DNA from: an uncultured Prolixibacteraceae bacterium | GTDB taxonomy: Bacteria; Bacteroidota; Bacteroidia; Bacteroidales; Prolixibacteraceae | Direction: 5' to 3' | Length of the DNA: 64,000 nucleotides | Assembly: GCA_937915865.1 (NCBI GenBank) | Contig: CALGIG010000080.1 | Location: 1 to 64,000, forward strand | Shown here: one piece after another, positions 54,332 through 62,679 of the stretch | Position numbering within the stretch: the stretch's first letter is position 1 | Layout: each line of letters begins with the position of its first letter | The notes under the pieces: generated by a model | What the model saw: the letters and a program-made list of their open reading frames with translations, nothing else | Database searches by the model: none | Told to the model about the DNA's origin: nothing | Position numbers and translations under genes: made by a program

Positions 54332-54742
54332 GAAAATCGGTTTTCGTCGTCGCCAAATTTATTAAAAAATCCGGGGATTGTTAAACGAAACTCCTTTCCT
54401 CACACAAACTGGACAAAACAAATCTTTACGGAAACCAGGGCAAGTATCTCGAATAATTTAATGATAAGGTTAACAACTTTTCTTTGAGTTTCTTGCAATA
54501 GCCAAGCCTTTGCGGCCAACGGAAGGCAGATACTAAACCACTTAAACAACGTTTCCAGCCGAATAACTTGTACTCCAATAGCGCAAACCCGGGTTATTGA
54601 AATTAAGGCAAGGTGAAAACAGATTAGGTTCGGTGTCAATTTCCCCATAATAATTTGTTTTAACCTCAAACTATTTCACAAAAAGACAATCTTCTTTTTT
54701 CTTATTTTTACATCAGTTTTCACGTAGCCAATCCCGATTCTT
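54332..54742. other. 411-base divergent gap between the GH3 and CvpA genes
   Basis: It contains the GH3 -7 element. A minus-strand frame around 54400-54669 has a hydrophobic, low-similarity translation and is not called. A TATTTTTA close to the CvpA start is a possible -7 (one mismatch). No repeats or RNA gene seen. Confidence 0.5.
54354..54361 (-). promoter_or_regulatory. Candidate -7 element (TAAATTTG) for the GH3 gene
   Basis: Exact TAnnTTTG on the minus strand, 22 bases upstream of the ATG. Confidence 0.5.
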
Positions 54743-55291
54743 ATGAATTACATCGACATTGTACTTGGTATTATTTTGATATTAGCAGCTATTCAGGGTT
54801 TTCGTAAAGGTTTTATTATTGAACTGGCTTCGCTGGCCGCCCTTGTTCTGGGTATATGGGGCGCCATTAAATTTTCTGATTGGACTGCGGGGTTTATTAC
54901 CCGAACGTTTAATTTTCATTCTGAGTTTTTAACTGTAATTGCTTTCCTGGTAACTTTTATCATCATTGTTATCCTTATCCATCTTCTTGGGAAAATATTG
55001 GATAAAACTGTGAAAGCCATTGCCCTGGGATTTCTGAACCGGTTGGCCGGAATTATTTTCGGTGTGCTGAAAGTAGCTGTAATTCTTAGCATTTTACTGA
55101 TCTTATTTGATCCGGTTGACGAAAATGTACATATTTTACCTTCAGCACAAAAAACCACCTCAAAACTTTATACCCCAATGAAACAGGTAGTTCCAACCTT
55201 ATTCCCTTTCATAAAAATGTGGACATGGGAAAAGAAAGACAAACCAGCAGAGAAAAGTACGGATGAAAAACCAGCTGCTAAAGTGAGTTGA
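54743..55291 (+). CDS. CvpA family membrane protein
   Basis: 182 aa. Four membrane spans, with the family's opening YIDIVLGIILILAAIQGFRKGFI and the conserved LGKILDKTVKAIALGFLNRLAGIIFG segment between spans 3 and 4, then a Lys-rich cytoplasmic tail. CvpA was named for colicin V production; many members are now linked to envelope and bile-stress tolerance. Specific role here unknown. Confidence 0.9.
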   Translation: MNYIDIVLGIILILAAIQGFRKGFIIELASLAALVLGIWGAIKFSDWTAGFITRTFNFHSEFLTVIAFLVTFIIIVILIHLLGKILDKTVKAIALGFLNRLAGIIFGVLKVAVILSILLILFDPVDENVHILPSAQKTTSKLYTPMKQVVPTLFPFIKMWTWEKKDKPAEKSTDEKPAAKVS

Positions 55292-55445
55292 ATAAGTGGA
55301 TGAACTCATCGTTGTAGCTTACTCATCCCAAGTCTGTAAGTGGCCTTTCCCCTTACGCACTCGGGGCTATAAAAAACGATACACAGCAAACACAGCCACT
55401 CCATAATTTAATCCGGCCTATATCGGCTTCAAAGCATTGATTTTA

Positions 55446-55453
55446 TATCTTTG
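55446..55453 (+). promoter_or_regulatory. Candidate -7 element (TATCTTTG) for tyrS
   Basis: Exact TAnnTTTG. It implies a leader of about 105 bases before tyrS that contains a 20-codon frame (55481-55543). Confidence 0.5.
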
Positions 55454-55565
55454 TGCCGTTTTTAACCAAAGGAAAAGAACATGGATTGCCAGCAACTTAC
55501 TGTGCTGCAACTGAAAACTTGGTTATCGGGAATAAACAGATAATAAAATTTCAAGACAAATAATA

Positions 55566-56858
55566 ATGAATTTCGTTGACGAACTCGAATGGAGAGGCAT
55601 GATACATGATATGATGCCTGGCACTAAAGAACAACTTGAAAAAGAAATGACTTCGGCTTACGTGGGAATCGACCCAACAGCCGATTCACTACATATTGGG
55701 CACCTGGTAAGTGTAATGATGCTGAAACATTTCCAGATTGCAGGGCACAAACCCATTGCCTTGGTCGGAGGTGCCACCGGAATGATTGGCGACCCATCGG
55801 GCAAATCGCAGGAACGCAACCTGCTCGACGAACCAACGCTTCGCCACAACCAGGAGTGCATTAAAAAACAACTGGCCAGGTTCCTCGACTTCGAGTCGGA
55901 TGCACCTAACGCTGCCGAACTTGTAAACAATTACGACTGGATGAAGGAATTCAGCTTCCTGAATTTCATTCGCGATATTGGCAAACACATCACCGTAAAC
56001 TACATGATGTCGAAAGATTCTGTTAAAAAGCGATTGGACTCTGACAGTGGCGGCGGTATGTCGTTCACTGAATTTACCTACCAGCTGGTCCAGGGAACCG
56101 ACTTTTTGCACTTATACCAAACACACAATACCAAACTACAAATGGGTGGTTCCGACCAGTGGGGTAATATAACCACCGGGACAGAATTGATCAGGCGTAA
56201 AACAGGAGGCGAAGCTTTTGCATTAACTTGCCCGCTCATCAAAAAAGCCGACGGGACTAAATTTGGAAAAACCGAATCGGGCAATGTTTGGCTCGATTCT
56301 AAGCTCACCTCGCCTTATAAATTTTACCAGTTTTGGCTCAATACATCCGACGAAGATGCTGTGCGCTACATTAAAATATTCACACTTCTCTCGAAAGAAG
56401 AAGTTGAAGAATTGACTGCCAAACATGCTGAAGCGCCTCATTTACGTCAATTACAAAAGAAACTGGCTGAAGAAGTAACCGTAATGGTTCATTCGCGTGA
56501 AGACTTTGATCTGGCCGTAGAAGCATCTCAAATTCTGTTTGGCCAGGGAACAGCCGAATTGCTGAACAAGCTGGACGAAGCAACTTTTTTGTCGGTTTTC
56601 GACGGAGTGCCACAATTTAAAATATCGGCTACCGAATTAAAACAAGGCATTAAAACAATTGATCTACTTGCTGAAAAAGCGCCGGTATTTCCTTCAAAAG
56701 GCGAATTGCGCCGTACCATTCAGGCTAACGGATTAAGTATTAACAAAGAGAAAGTTACTGATGCCGAAGCTATTGTAACCAACGATTTACTGATCGGAGG
56801 AAAATACATTTTGGTTCAAAAAGGGAAAAAGAACTATTTCCTTTTGATTGCCGAATAA
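55566..56858 (+). CDS. tyrS: Tyrosyl-tRNA synthetase
   Basis: 430 aa, class I aminoacyl-tRNA synthetase. HIGH motif at residues 43-46 (SLHIGHLVSV) and the KMSKS-equivalent KFGKT at 232-236. The Tyr-pocket segments (TAYVGIDPTAD-like SAYVGIDPTAD; QMGGSDQWGNI) are intact. The C-terminal S4-like RNA-binding domain ends near EIVTNDLLIGG. An own promoter is suggested upstream. No T-box-like structure is evident. Confidence 0.97.
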   Translation: MNFVDELEWRGMIHDMMPGTKEQLEKEMTSAYVGIDPTADSLHIGHLVSVMMLKHFQIAGHKPIALVGGATGMIGDPSGKSQERNLLDEPTLRHNQECIKKQLARFLDFESDAPNAAELVNNYDWMKEFSFLNFIRDIGKHITVNYMMSKDSVKKRLDSDSGGGMSFTEFTYQLVQGTDFLHLYQTHNTKLQMGGSDQWGNITTGTELIRRKTGGEAFALTCPLIKKADGTKFGKTESGNVWLDSKLTSPYKFYQFWLNTSDEDAVRYIKIFTLLSKEEVEELTAKHAEAPHLRQLQKKLAEEVTVMVHSREDFDLAVEASQILFGQGTAELLNKLDEATFLSVFDGVPQFKISATELKQGIKTIDLLAEKAPVFPSKGELRRTIQANGLSINKEKVTDAEAIVTNDLLIGGKYILVQKGKKNYFLLIAE

Positions 56859-56936
56859 TTAACCCTGTTTATTTCGGGTTTACTGAATAATAAAAGCCAA
56901 ATTGCAGCGTTAAAACATCGACCAAAACCGTTTTCT

Positions 56937-57890
56937 ATGACAAATTTTTTCGACAATCAGAACCTGCTGGAAATTATCTGGAAATGGAAGAAGCATTTGT
57001 TAATTGTTGGCGTTATTGCCATCTTGTCTTCAGCTATTTTTTCCTCGTCGGTGTTCATTCAACCCAAGTATAAATCAACAGCCCGTATTTATCCAAGTTT
57101 TAACATTTACACCTTTAGTGATGAGTCGGAAAGCGAACAATTACTCGAATTTATTAATTCACAGGACATAAAATTCCGGGTAATTGATGCCTTCAACCTG
57201 AGTGAAGTTTATAAAATCAGCAAAAACGATCCGCTATACCAAACATACATTCTGGGCGAATTCAACGACAACATAAGTTTCAAGAAAACTGAATATGAAA
57301 CGATTGAAATATCAGTTCTTGATGTTGACCCCAAACGGGCCTGCGCTATATGCGATTCGATAATATTGTTTCTCGATGATAAGATTCGATCTGTTCATAA
57401 AATCAAATACGACGAGGTAGTCAAAATTACCAGGAATGATTTAAAAAGCCTTGATCATGAGTTGGATTCGATAAAATCTAAAATGGATATTCTTCGGAAA
57501 GATTATAAAATTCTCGATTACGAAGCTCAGTCCAAAGAAATCACCAAGGGAATGGTTAAAATCTTGGCAGCTCAAAAAAAGAATACTACAGGAGGTAAAG
57601 AATTGCAGGAATGGATGAAAAACCTTTCAGAAAAAGGTGGTGAATATGAAATCCTAACCAATCTCCAAAAAACATGCCTGGTAGAAAGAGACTCTGTAAA
57701 AAAAGCTTATGACATCGCGTTGAGCAATTCAAAGAAAAAAATAAATTACGGGCAACGTGTTCAAAGTCCTGTTCCAGCTGATAAAAAATCGTACCCTGTC
57801 CGTTGGCTGATTATTTTGGCTTCTACTTTCTCGGCTCTCTTTGTTGCAATGCTGGTAATTCTGGTACTCGAAAACCAAAAAAAAGTGTAG
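56937..57890 (+). CDS. Wzz-like polysaccharide chain-length/co-polymerase protein
   Basis: 317 aa. N-terminal TM (HLLIVGVIAILSSAIFSSSVF) and C-terminal TM (WLIILASTFSALFVAMLVILVLE) flank a long periplasmic helical region with coiled-coil heptads (HELDSIKSKMDILRKDYK). The early VFIQPKYKSTARIYPSF is the Wzz family beta strand. Length-determinant or exopolysaccharide co-polymerase with no kinase domain. Its TAG is 3 bases before the O-antigen ligase-like start, a two-gene operon. Confidence 0.88.
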   Translation: MTNFFDNQNLLEIIWKWKKHLLIVGVIAILSSAIFSSSVFIQPKYKSTARIYPSFNIYTFSDESESEQLLEFINSQDIKFRVIDAFNLSEVYKISKNDPLYQTYILGEFNDNISFKKTEYETIEISVLDVDPKRACAICDSIILFLDDKIRSVHKIKYDEVVKITRNDLKSLDHELDSIKSKMDILRKDYKILDYEAQSKEITKGMVKILAAQKKNTTGGKELQEWMKNLSEKGGEYEILTNLQKTCLVERDSVKKAYDIALSNSKKKINYGQRVQSPVPADKKSYPVRWLIILASTFSALFVAMLVILVLENQKKV

Positions 57891-57893
57891 AAA

Positions 57894-59351
57894 GTGTACG
57901 AAGCCAGGATAAAAATCACTCTTTTTTATCTGCTTTCAGCACTGTTTATCTTGCTGAATACTTATTTTCTTGTGATGAAGCATTCGATTATTATCAATGC
58001 TTTGCCATTTATTCTCGCCATAATTTTGATGGCTATTTTTACACTCGATAAACTGTTGTACCTGGTTGTATTTTTTACCCCTCTTTCGTTACCACTTTCT
58101 GAGCTGGTGCGCGGGTTACCTATAAATATGTTCCTTCCTACCGAGCCCTTGTTGTTTGGTATCCTGGTTATTTTCATCCTGAAATGTACTGCAAACAAAG
58201 GTTTTGACCGTGACATATTAAAACATCCTGTTTCATTGGCTATTTATTTCAGTTTGGCATGGATGTTCATAACCTGTTTAACCAGTACAATGCCAGTTGT
58301 TTCGCTTAAGTTTTTCCTTTCCCGCGTTTGGTTTATTGTAGGCTTTTATCTTCTGGCAGCAAAACTTTTTGAAGACCAAAAAAATATCGAGAAATACGTT
58401 TGGCTCTATATTTTTACATTAATCCTAGTCATTTTCTACTCAACCTACCGACATTTAGGATATGGTTTGTGGGACAAGCAGGCAGCTCATTTTGTTATGG
58501 ACCCATTTTATAACGACCATACTGCTTATGGGGCGGCTGTTGCAATGTATTTGCCGTTTTTATTCGGATTCTCGTTTACAGATATATATGGCAAGGGCCT
58601 TCGTTTTTTTGTACGCATTTGTTTGTCCATCGTATTCATGGCATTGATTCTTTCGTATGCGCGCGCCGCCTGGTTAAGCATGATTGTAGCCCTGGGTGTT
58701 TGGATAATTATGCGATTGAAAGTCAGGTTTAACCATTTACTCGCTACATTTTTGATTTCAATAAGCCTAATCTTTGTATTTCAGCGACAAATTTTAACCT
58801 ACCTGGAACGAAACACAACAGAATCGTCGGCAAACCTGATGGAACACATTTCGTCGATGTCAAATATCTCTTCCGACGCATCAAATCTTGAGCGGCTAAA
58901 CCGGTGGAGCTGCGCTCTCAGAATGTTTAAAGACAAACCTGTTTTTGGTTATGGACCTGGAACATACATGTTTCAGTATGCACCTTACCAACTAACAGCC
59001 GACAGAACAATTATAAGTACAAACTCGGCCAATGGCGGTAATGCCCACAGCGAATACCTTGGCCCCTTGGCCGAATCAGGACTTTTGGGAACTATTTCAG
59101 TATTAATTTTGATAATAACGGTTATTTATACAGGAGTGAGGGCTTATTCGCTCACCAGCAACAAGCGATTAAAAACACTGATAATGGGAGCATTACTTGG
59201 CCTTATCACCTACTACATCCACGGAACTATGAATAACTTCCTCGACACTGACAAACTTTCGGTTCCATTTTGGGGTTTTTCGGCAATATTAGTTGCCCTT
59301 GATATACATGCAAAGAAAAATTTACCTGCTAAAGGCATATCAAAAGACTAA
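57894..59351 (+). CDS. O-antigen ligase/polymerase-like membrane protein (Wzy_C/WaaL superfamily)
   Basis: 485 aa with a GTG start (57894-57896) that lies just after the Wzz stop; an internal ATG at 57975 would shorten it. About 10-12 membrane spans and a large extracytoplasmic loop with the WaaL/Wzy_C region: LERLNRWSCALRMFKDKPVFGYGPGTYMF, with a following NAHSEYLGPLAESGLLG motif where the conserved His sits. Either ligates O-antigen to lipid A-core or polymerises an exopolysaccharide; the fold does not decide. Paired with the Wzz-like gene. Confidence 0.88.
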   Translation: MYEARIKITLFYLLSALFILLNTYFLVMKHSIIINALPFILAIILMAIFTLDKLLYLVVFFTPLSLPLSELVRGLPINMFLPTEPLLFGILVIFILKCTANKGFDRDILKHPVSLAIYFSLAWMFITCLTSTMPVVSLKFFLSRVWFIVGFYLLAAKLFEDQKNIEKYVWLYIFTLILVIFYSTYRHLGYGLWDKQAAHFVMDPFYNDHTAYGAAVAMYLPFLFGFSFTDIYGKGLRFFVRICLSIVFMALILSYARAAWLSMIVALGVWIIMRLKVRFNHLLATFLISISLIFVFQRQILTYLERNTTESSANLMEHISSMSNISSDASNLERLNRWSCALRMFKDKPVFGYGPGTYMFQYAPYQLTADRTIISTNSANGGNAHSEYLGPLAESGLLGTISVLILIITVIYTGVRAYSLTSNKRLKTLIMGALLGLITYYIHGTMNNFLDTDKLSVPFWGFSAILVALDIHAKKNLPAKGISKD

Positions 59352-59452
59352 TTTCTTGTATTCTTCTCTTTCTTCCTACTTCTTACTAATATTATAACTA
59401 TCTGTTTTTCAAGGCAAATAAAATATTTCTAATTTTTATCAAAAATTTTAGT

Positions 59453-59469
59453 ACTATGTGTTGCATAGT
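59453..59469. promoter_or_regulatory. Palindromic operator ACTATG-N5-CATAGT
   Basis: Perfect 6-bp arms separated by TGTTG. The spacer contains the TTG (59461-59463) that acts as the -33 element of the PadR promoter, so occupancy would block transcription. Likely target of the PadR regulator encoded downstream. Confidence 0.55.
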
Positions 59470-59492
59470 TCCATCTTTTATTTGTATGTTTG
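59461..59492 (+). promoter_or_regulatory. PadR-PspC promoter: TTG / N21 / TATGTTTG
   Basis: -33 TTG at 59461-59463 and exact TAnnTTTG at 59485-59492 with a 21-base gap. The best-spaced promoter in the window. Confidence 0.65.
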
Positions 59493-59651
59493 TAAAGCCA
59501 AAAACAATGCAAGAGAAGGTATAAGTTTAAAAAAAGTTCTATAAAGTTGTAACCAAACTATAAACCTTCAGTCAAAACAGAAAACAGAAACAAGAAAACA
59601 AGTTTAGAAACAAAACAAAAAACAGAAACGCTAAGAACAAACCTCAGAGCC

Positions 59652-59819
59652 ATGAAAACAAACAATGTCCAGAAAACAGAAAACAGACCAATCAAAAAAA
59701 CAATCTCCTTTCTTTCAATTAAACTGGGGCAAACTGATTTAATGATCGGATGTTGGATGAGCCCAATTATGGTGAGTAGTCGCCACTTTCAGAAAAGAAT
59801 TTCAACAACGAACTTTTAG
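59652..59819 (+). CDS. Possible 55-aa leader peptide upstream of padR
   Basis: ATG at 59652, TAG at 59817-59819. The translation begins MKTNNVQKTENRPIKK; Lys/Arg-rich, no family recognised. Its stop codon overlaps the start of the AGGAGG that serves padR, suggesting coupled translation if real. It may equally be untranslated leader. Confidence 0.3.
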   Translation: MKTNNVQKTENRPIKKTISFLSIKLGQTDLMIGCWMSPIMVSSRHFQKRISTTNF

Positions 59820-59830
59820 GAGGAAACATT

Positions 59831-60160
59831 ATGGATTTGAATAATACTAAAGCTCAGATGCGCAAGGGAGTACTCGAATACTGCATCTTACTTGTAATCG
59901 ACGGAAAGCCTTTGTATGCCAGCGATATCATTGATGAACTTAGCCGCTCGAAAATGATTGTTGTGGAAGGGACTCTTTATCCTCTGCTTACCCGCCTGAA
60001 AAACGATGGATTACTAGCCTACAAATGGGAAGAATCGACCCAGGGACCACCGCGTAAATATTACGAACTGACCGATGAAGGACGCTATTTCCTGAACGAA
60101 ATGGGCTCCTCGTGGGACGAGCTTGTTGATGCCGTCAAAATGATTAAGGAACATAAATAG
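59831..60160 (+). CDS. PadR family transcriptional regulator
   Basis: 109 aa, short PadR type. Winged HTH: MRKGVLEYCILLVI, SDIIDELSRSKMIVVEGTLYPLLTRLKNDGLL and the ESTQGPPRKYYELTDEG wing. Preceded by a very strong Shine-Dalgarno (AGGAGG, bases 59819-59824), which is rare in Bacteroidota. In this phylum short PadR proteins commonly precede PspC/DUF2807 envelope genes, as here with PspC 43 bases downstream. Probably autoregulatory through the palindrome at 59453. Confidence 0.9.
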   Translation: MDLNNTKAQMRKGVLEYCILLVIDGKPLYASDIIDELSRSKMIVVEGTLYPLLTRLKNDGLLAYKWEESTQGPPRKYYELTDEGRYFLNEMGSSWDELVDAVKMIKEHK

Positions 60161-60203
60161 ATCATTTTCAGTATAACGAAAAAAAATCGAAAAAATAAGT
60201 CAC

Positions 60204-61826
60204 ATGAAAAAGACATTTACAATCAATATCAGCGGTAGCATCTTCCATATCGACGACGATGCTTTTGAAAAGCTCCAGAAATATCTCCATATACTTAATA
60301 AACACTTCAACACCGCAGTTGAAGGGCAGGAAATACTTCAAGACATTGAAGCTCGCATTGCTGAATTGTTTATTGAAAAAACTAACAATAAAGTTGAGGT
60401 AATAACCGATGCCATGGTTGACGAAATGATCGCCCGGATGGGAAAACCGGAAGATTTCATGGAACAAGAAGAAGAACCCAGCAAACAAAAAACAGAAGAT
60501 AATCAACCAGAACAGGAAACTAAAATCCGCCGACGTTTGTACCGCGACGGAGAAAGCCGTGTTCTGGGAGGCGTTTGCTCTGGCTTAGGCGCTTATTTTA
60601 ACATCGACCCTGTTATTCTCCGGATAATCTTTGTCCTGGTATTATTCATGGGAGGGGCATCTGTTCCGGTATATCTTATTTTATGGATTGTAGTACCGAA
60701 AGCTCGTACCACAGCTCAAAAACTTGAAATGAGAGGGAAAGAAGCTACTGTTACCAACATAGCTCAGTCGATAAAAGATGAAGTAGGCGAAGTAAAAGAT
60801 AACTACACCAAATTCAAAAACGACAAAAGCAGTTCGCGGCTCGATAGTTTTGGCGATACCGTTGGAAGTGGGTTACGGGTTGTCCTGCGTATTTTCATTC
60901 TCATATTCGGCGCTGTGCTAATCATTGCAGGCATCGCATCGTTAATTGGTTTTATCACAACTTTGGCAGTAGGTCACTCATTTTTGCATGGAGGAGCCTT
61001 CAATTTTGGCTGGAATTCGGATATTGATATGGCAACCATACTTAACTACTTTGTTAGCCCCGGAGCTTATGCTTTATCATTGATAACCATTGCCATTTTA
61101 GTTGGCATACCAATTCTGATGATTTTATTCGTCGGCACAAAATTATTATTCAGATACCAGACAAACAATAAACTGATTGGCTTGGGCGCTTTCGGGTTAT
61201 GGCTTGCTGCACTCGTTGTACTTATTTTCGTTGCAGTAAACCAAGCTGGTAATTTTAGCAAACAAACCAGCCAGACAATAACTCAGAAAATTGATTGTAC
61301 AACCTGTAAAACACTATATCTGGAAGTAAACGATGATTTATTTGAGACCCTAATTGATCAGGATTTCTCGCTTAATCGCATGAAGATTGCAACAATAAAC
61401 GGAAAAGAAAAACTGTTGGGACATCCACGCTTTACAATTGAAAAAAGCAGTACAGGCGAATACCTGATGTTGATTAAAAAAAGGGCAAGGGGAAGCAATA
61501 ACGAAAATGCACAGAAAAATGCAGAAGATATCACTTATAATTTCAACCAGAAAGATTCGACTTTACACTTCGACCCATACTATTTACTGAAAGAAGATTC
61601 GAAATGGCGCGACCAGGAAATTTCCCTCACACTGAAAGTTCCGGAAGGAAAATCGGTTTACCTGAATCCAAAAATGAAAGAAATTATTCACGATATTGAA
61701 AATGTTGAAAACATGTGGGATGGCGATATGGTTGGCAAAATATGGACAATGACCCCCGATGGGCTTGCTCTGAAAAAAGCAGAACCAATCCAGCCCCAAA
61801 TTCAAGTAAAAACCAAAAATAAATAA
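60204..61826 (+). CDS. PspC domain membrane protein
   Basis: 540 aa. N-terminal ~90 residues are cytoplasmic and helical (FTINISGSIFHIDDDAFEKL), as in Bacteroidota PspC proteins. The PspC domain is at about 110-168 (RRLYRDGESRVLGGVCSGLGAYF and a TM). Three or four more TM segments follow (about 220-245, 285-315, 325-345) and a C-terminal beta-rich, putatively DUF2807-like/head-GIN-like ectodomain. Likely an envelope-stress sensor or anti-regulator acting with PadR. The last 200 residues are assigned only loosely. Confidence 0.85.
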   Translation: MKKTFTINISGSIFHIDDDAFEKLQKYLHILNKHFNTAVEGQEILQDIEARIAELFIEKTNNKVEVITDAMVDEMIARMGKPEDFMEQEEEPSKQKTEDNQPEQETKIRRRLYRDGESRVLGGVCSGLGAYFNIDPVILRIIFVLVLFMGGASVPVYLILWIVVPKARTTAQKLEMRGKEATVTNIAQSIKDEVGEVKDNYTKFKNDKSSSRLDSFGDTVGSGLRVVLRIFILIFGAVLIIAGIASLIGFITTLAVGHSFLHGGAFNFGWNSDIDMATILNYFVSPGAYALSLITIAILVGIPILMILFVGTKLLFRYQTNNKLIGLGAFGLWLAALVVLIFVAVNQAGNFSKQTSQTITQKIDCTTCKTLYLEVNDDLFETLIDQDFSLNRMKIATINGKEKLLGHPRFTIEKSSTGEYLMLIKKRARGSNNENAQKNAEDITYNFNQKDSTLHFDPYYLLKEDSKWRDQEISLTLKVPEGKSVYLNPKMKEIIHDIENVENMWDGDMVGKIWTMTPDGLALKKAEPIQPQIQVKTKNK

Positions 61827-61844
61827 AGAATTGAAACCAGAGGC

Positions 61845-61884
61845 AAAAGTCCGATCTAACGAAAATTCGACAGATCGGACTTTT
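61845..61884 (+). terminator. Terminator after the PspC gene
   Basis: 13-bp stem AAAAGTCCGATCT (61845-61857) / AGATCGGACTTTT (61872-61884), then TGTTTATT. Confidence 0.85.
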
Positions 61885-61944
61885 GTTTATTAAGGCAGTA
61901 TACTTACATATTCATTGCCCTTGCACAAAATTCGAATATTATAC

Positions 61945-62673
61945 TTACTTCTCAGTTAGGTATTCCTCTGTTTTAAAGATACCTTTTAATACAATTTTTT
62001 TGTTTTGCCCAATAACAAACTCGCTTAGGCCAATGTGTGTCTTGTTTTCAGGATTCCAGTCGTAAGTGTAGCCCAATTGTGTCCACGGATATTGGTTGTA
62101 CAAATCGCACTGGTAATACCGGTTGATTCGGTTTCCGTTGATCCAGGTTACATGAGCCGCATCGGCATCTTTTGGAAAGCAGATATCACATTTTTGGTCA
62201 GTAACTTCCTTATCGGGGCAAGGACGAAACAAATCCTGCGGTTTAACCCAAAATTCAACAAAATAGCTATAAACTGAATTTGGCGGCAAACCTAATAATT
62301 GGACCAATCTTCGGTTTACATTTTTCGGATTCTCAGCTAAAATCCGATGTTTTAGTTCGGGTACTGTAGTTACCCAAATGGGGTATTTCCCGGTATCGTA
62401 AAAAGCCGAATCGAGATACGGTTTATAAAACGATACGTTTTGTTTCCAGGTAACCACCAAAACATAATCTTCCCCTCCGATATTTTTCCAAACTAAATTT
62501 CGGTTTTCATGGGTTATTGGAACCAGTTTTTCTGAAACCTTATTGGCTGTTGGATATATCGAATTTTGAATGGACTGTTGATATAAAACCTCATCACTTA
62601 AGAGTTTCGTCTGAGTTTTGCAACCCAAAAACACAACTGCAATAAGCAAAAACCAAGCTAATTTTATCTTCAT
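61945..62673 (-). CDS. Unrecognised lipoprotein
   Basis: 242 aa with a lipobox signal peptide (FLLIAVVFLGC, Cys 18). Contains a Cys-x9-Cys-x2-Cys arrangement (PCPDKEVTDQKCDIC) and aromatic-rich stretches (YYQCDLYNQYPWTQLGYTYDW). I do not recognise the family. It lies 6 bases downstream of the sensor kinase gene, so is probably co-transcribed and envelope-located. A role as a partner of the kinase is possible but untested. Confidence 0.7.
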   Translation of the reverse strand: MKIKLAWFLLIAVVFLGCKTQTKLLSDEVLYQQSIQNSIYPTANKVSEKLVPITHENRNLVWKNIGGEDYVLVVTWKQNVSFYKPYLDSAFYDTGKYPIWVTTVPELKHRILAENPKNVNRRLVQLLGLPPNSVYSYFVEFWVKPQDLFRPCPDKEVTDQKCDICFPKDADAAHVTWINGNRINRYYQCDLYNQYPWTQLGYTYDWNPENKTHIGLSEFVIGQNKKIVLKGIFKTEEYLTEK

Positions 62674-62679
62674 ATTGAA

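Larger units (their letters stand above)
59352..59830. other. 479-base gap: PadR promoter, palindromic operator and A-rich leader
   Basis: It holds the operator at 59453-59469 and the -33/-7 promoter at 59461-59492, then an unusually long leader of about 330 bases. The leader is A-rich with repeated ACAGAAAAC/CAGAAAC units (about 59574-59690) and very few T residues in places. A 55-codon frame (59652-59819) ends at a strong AGGAGG for padR. Confidence 0.6.

Noticed and set aside
54400..54669. 89-codon minus-strand frame upstream of the GH3 gene
   Set aside because: It overlaps the predicted GH3 promoter upstream region, has a non-conserved hydrophobic translation and a poor start context.
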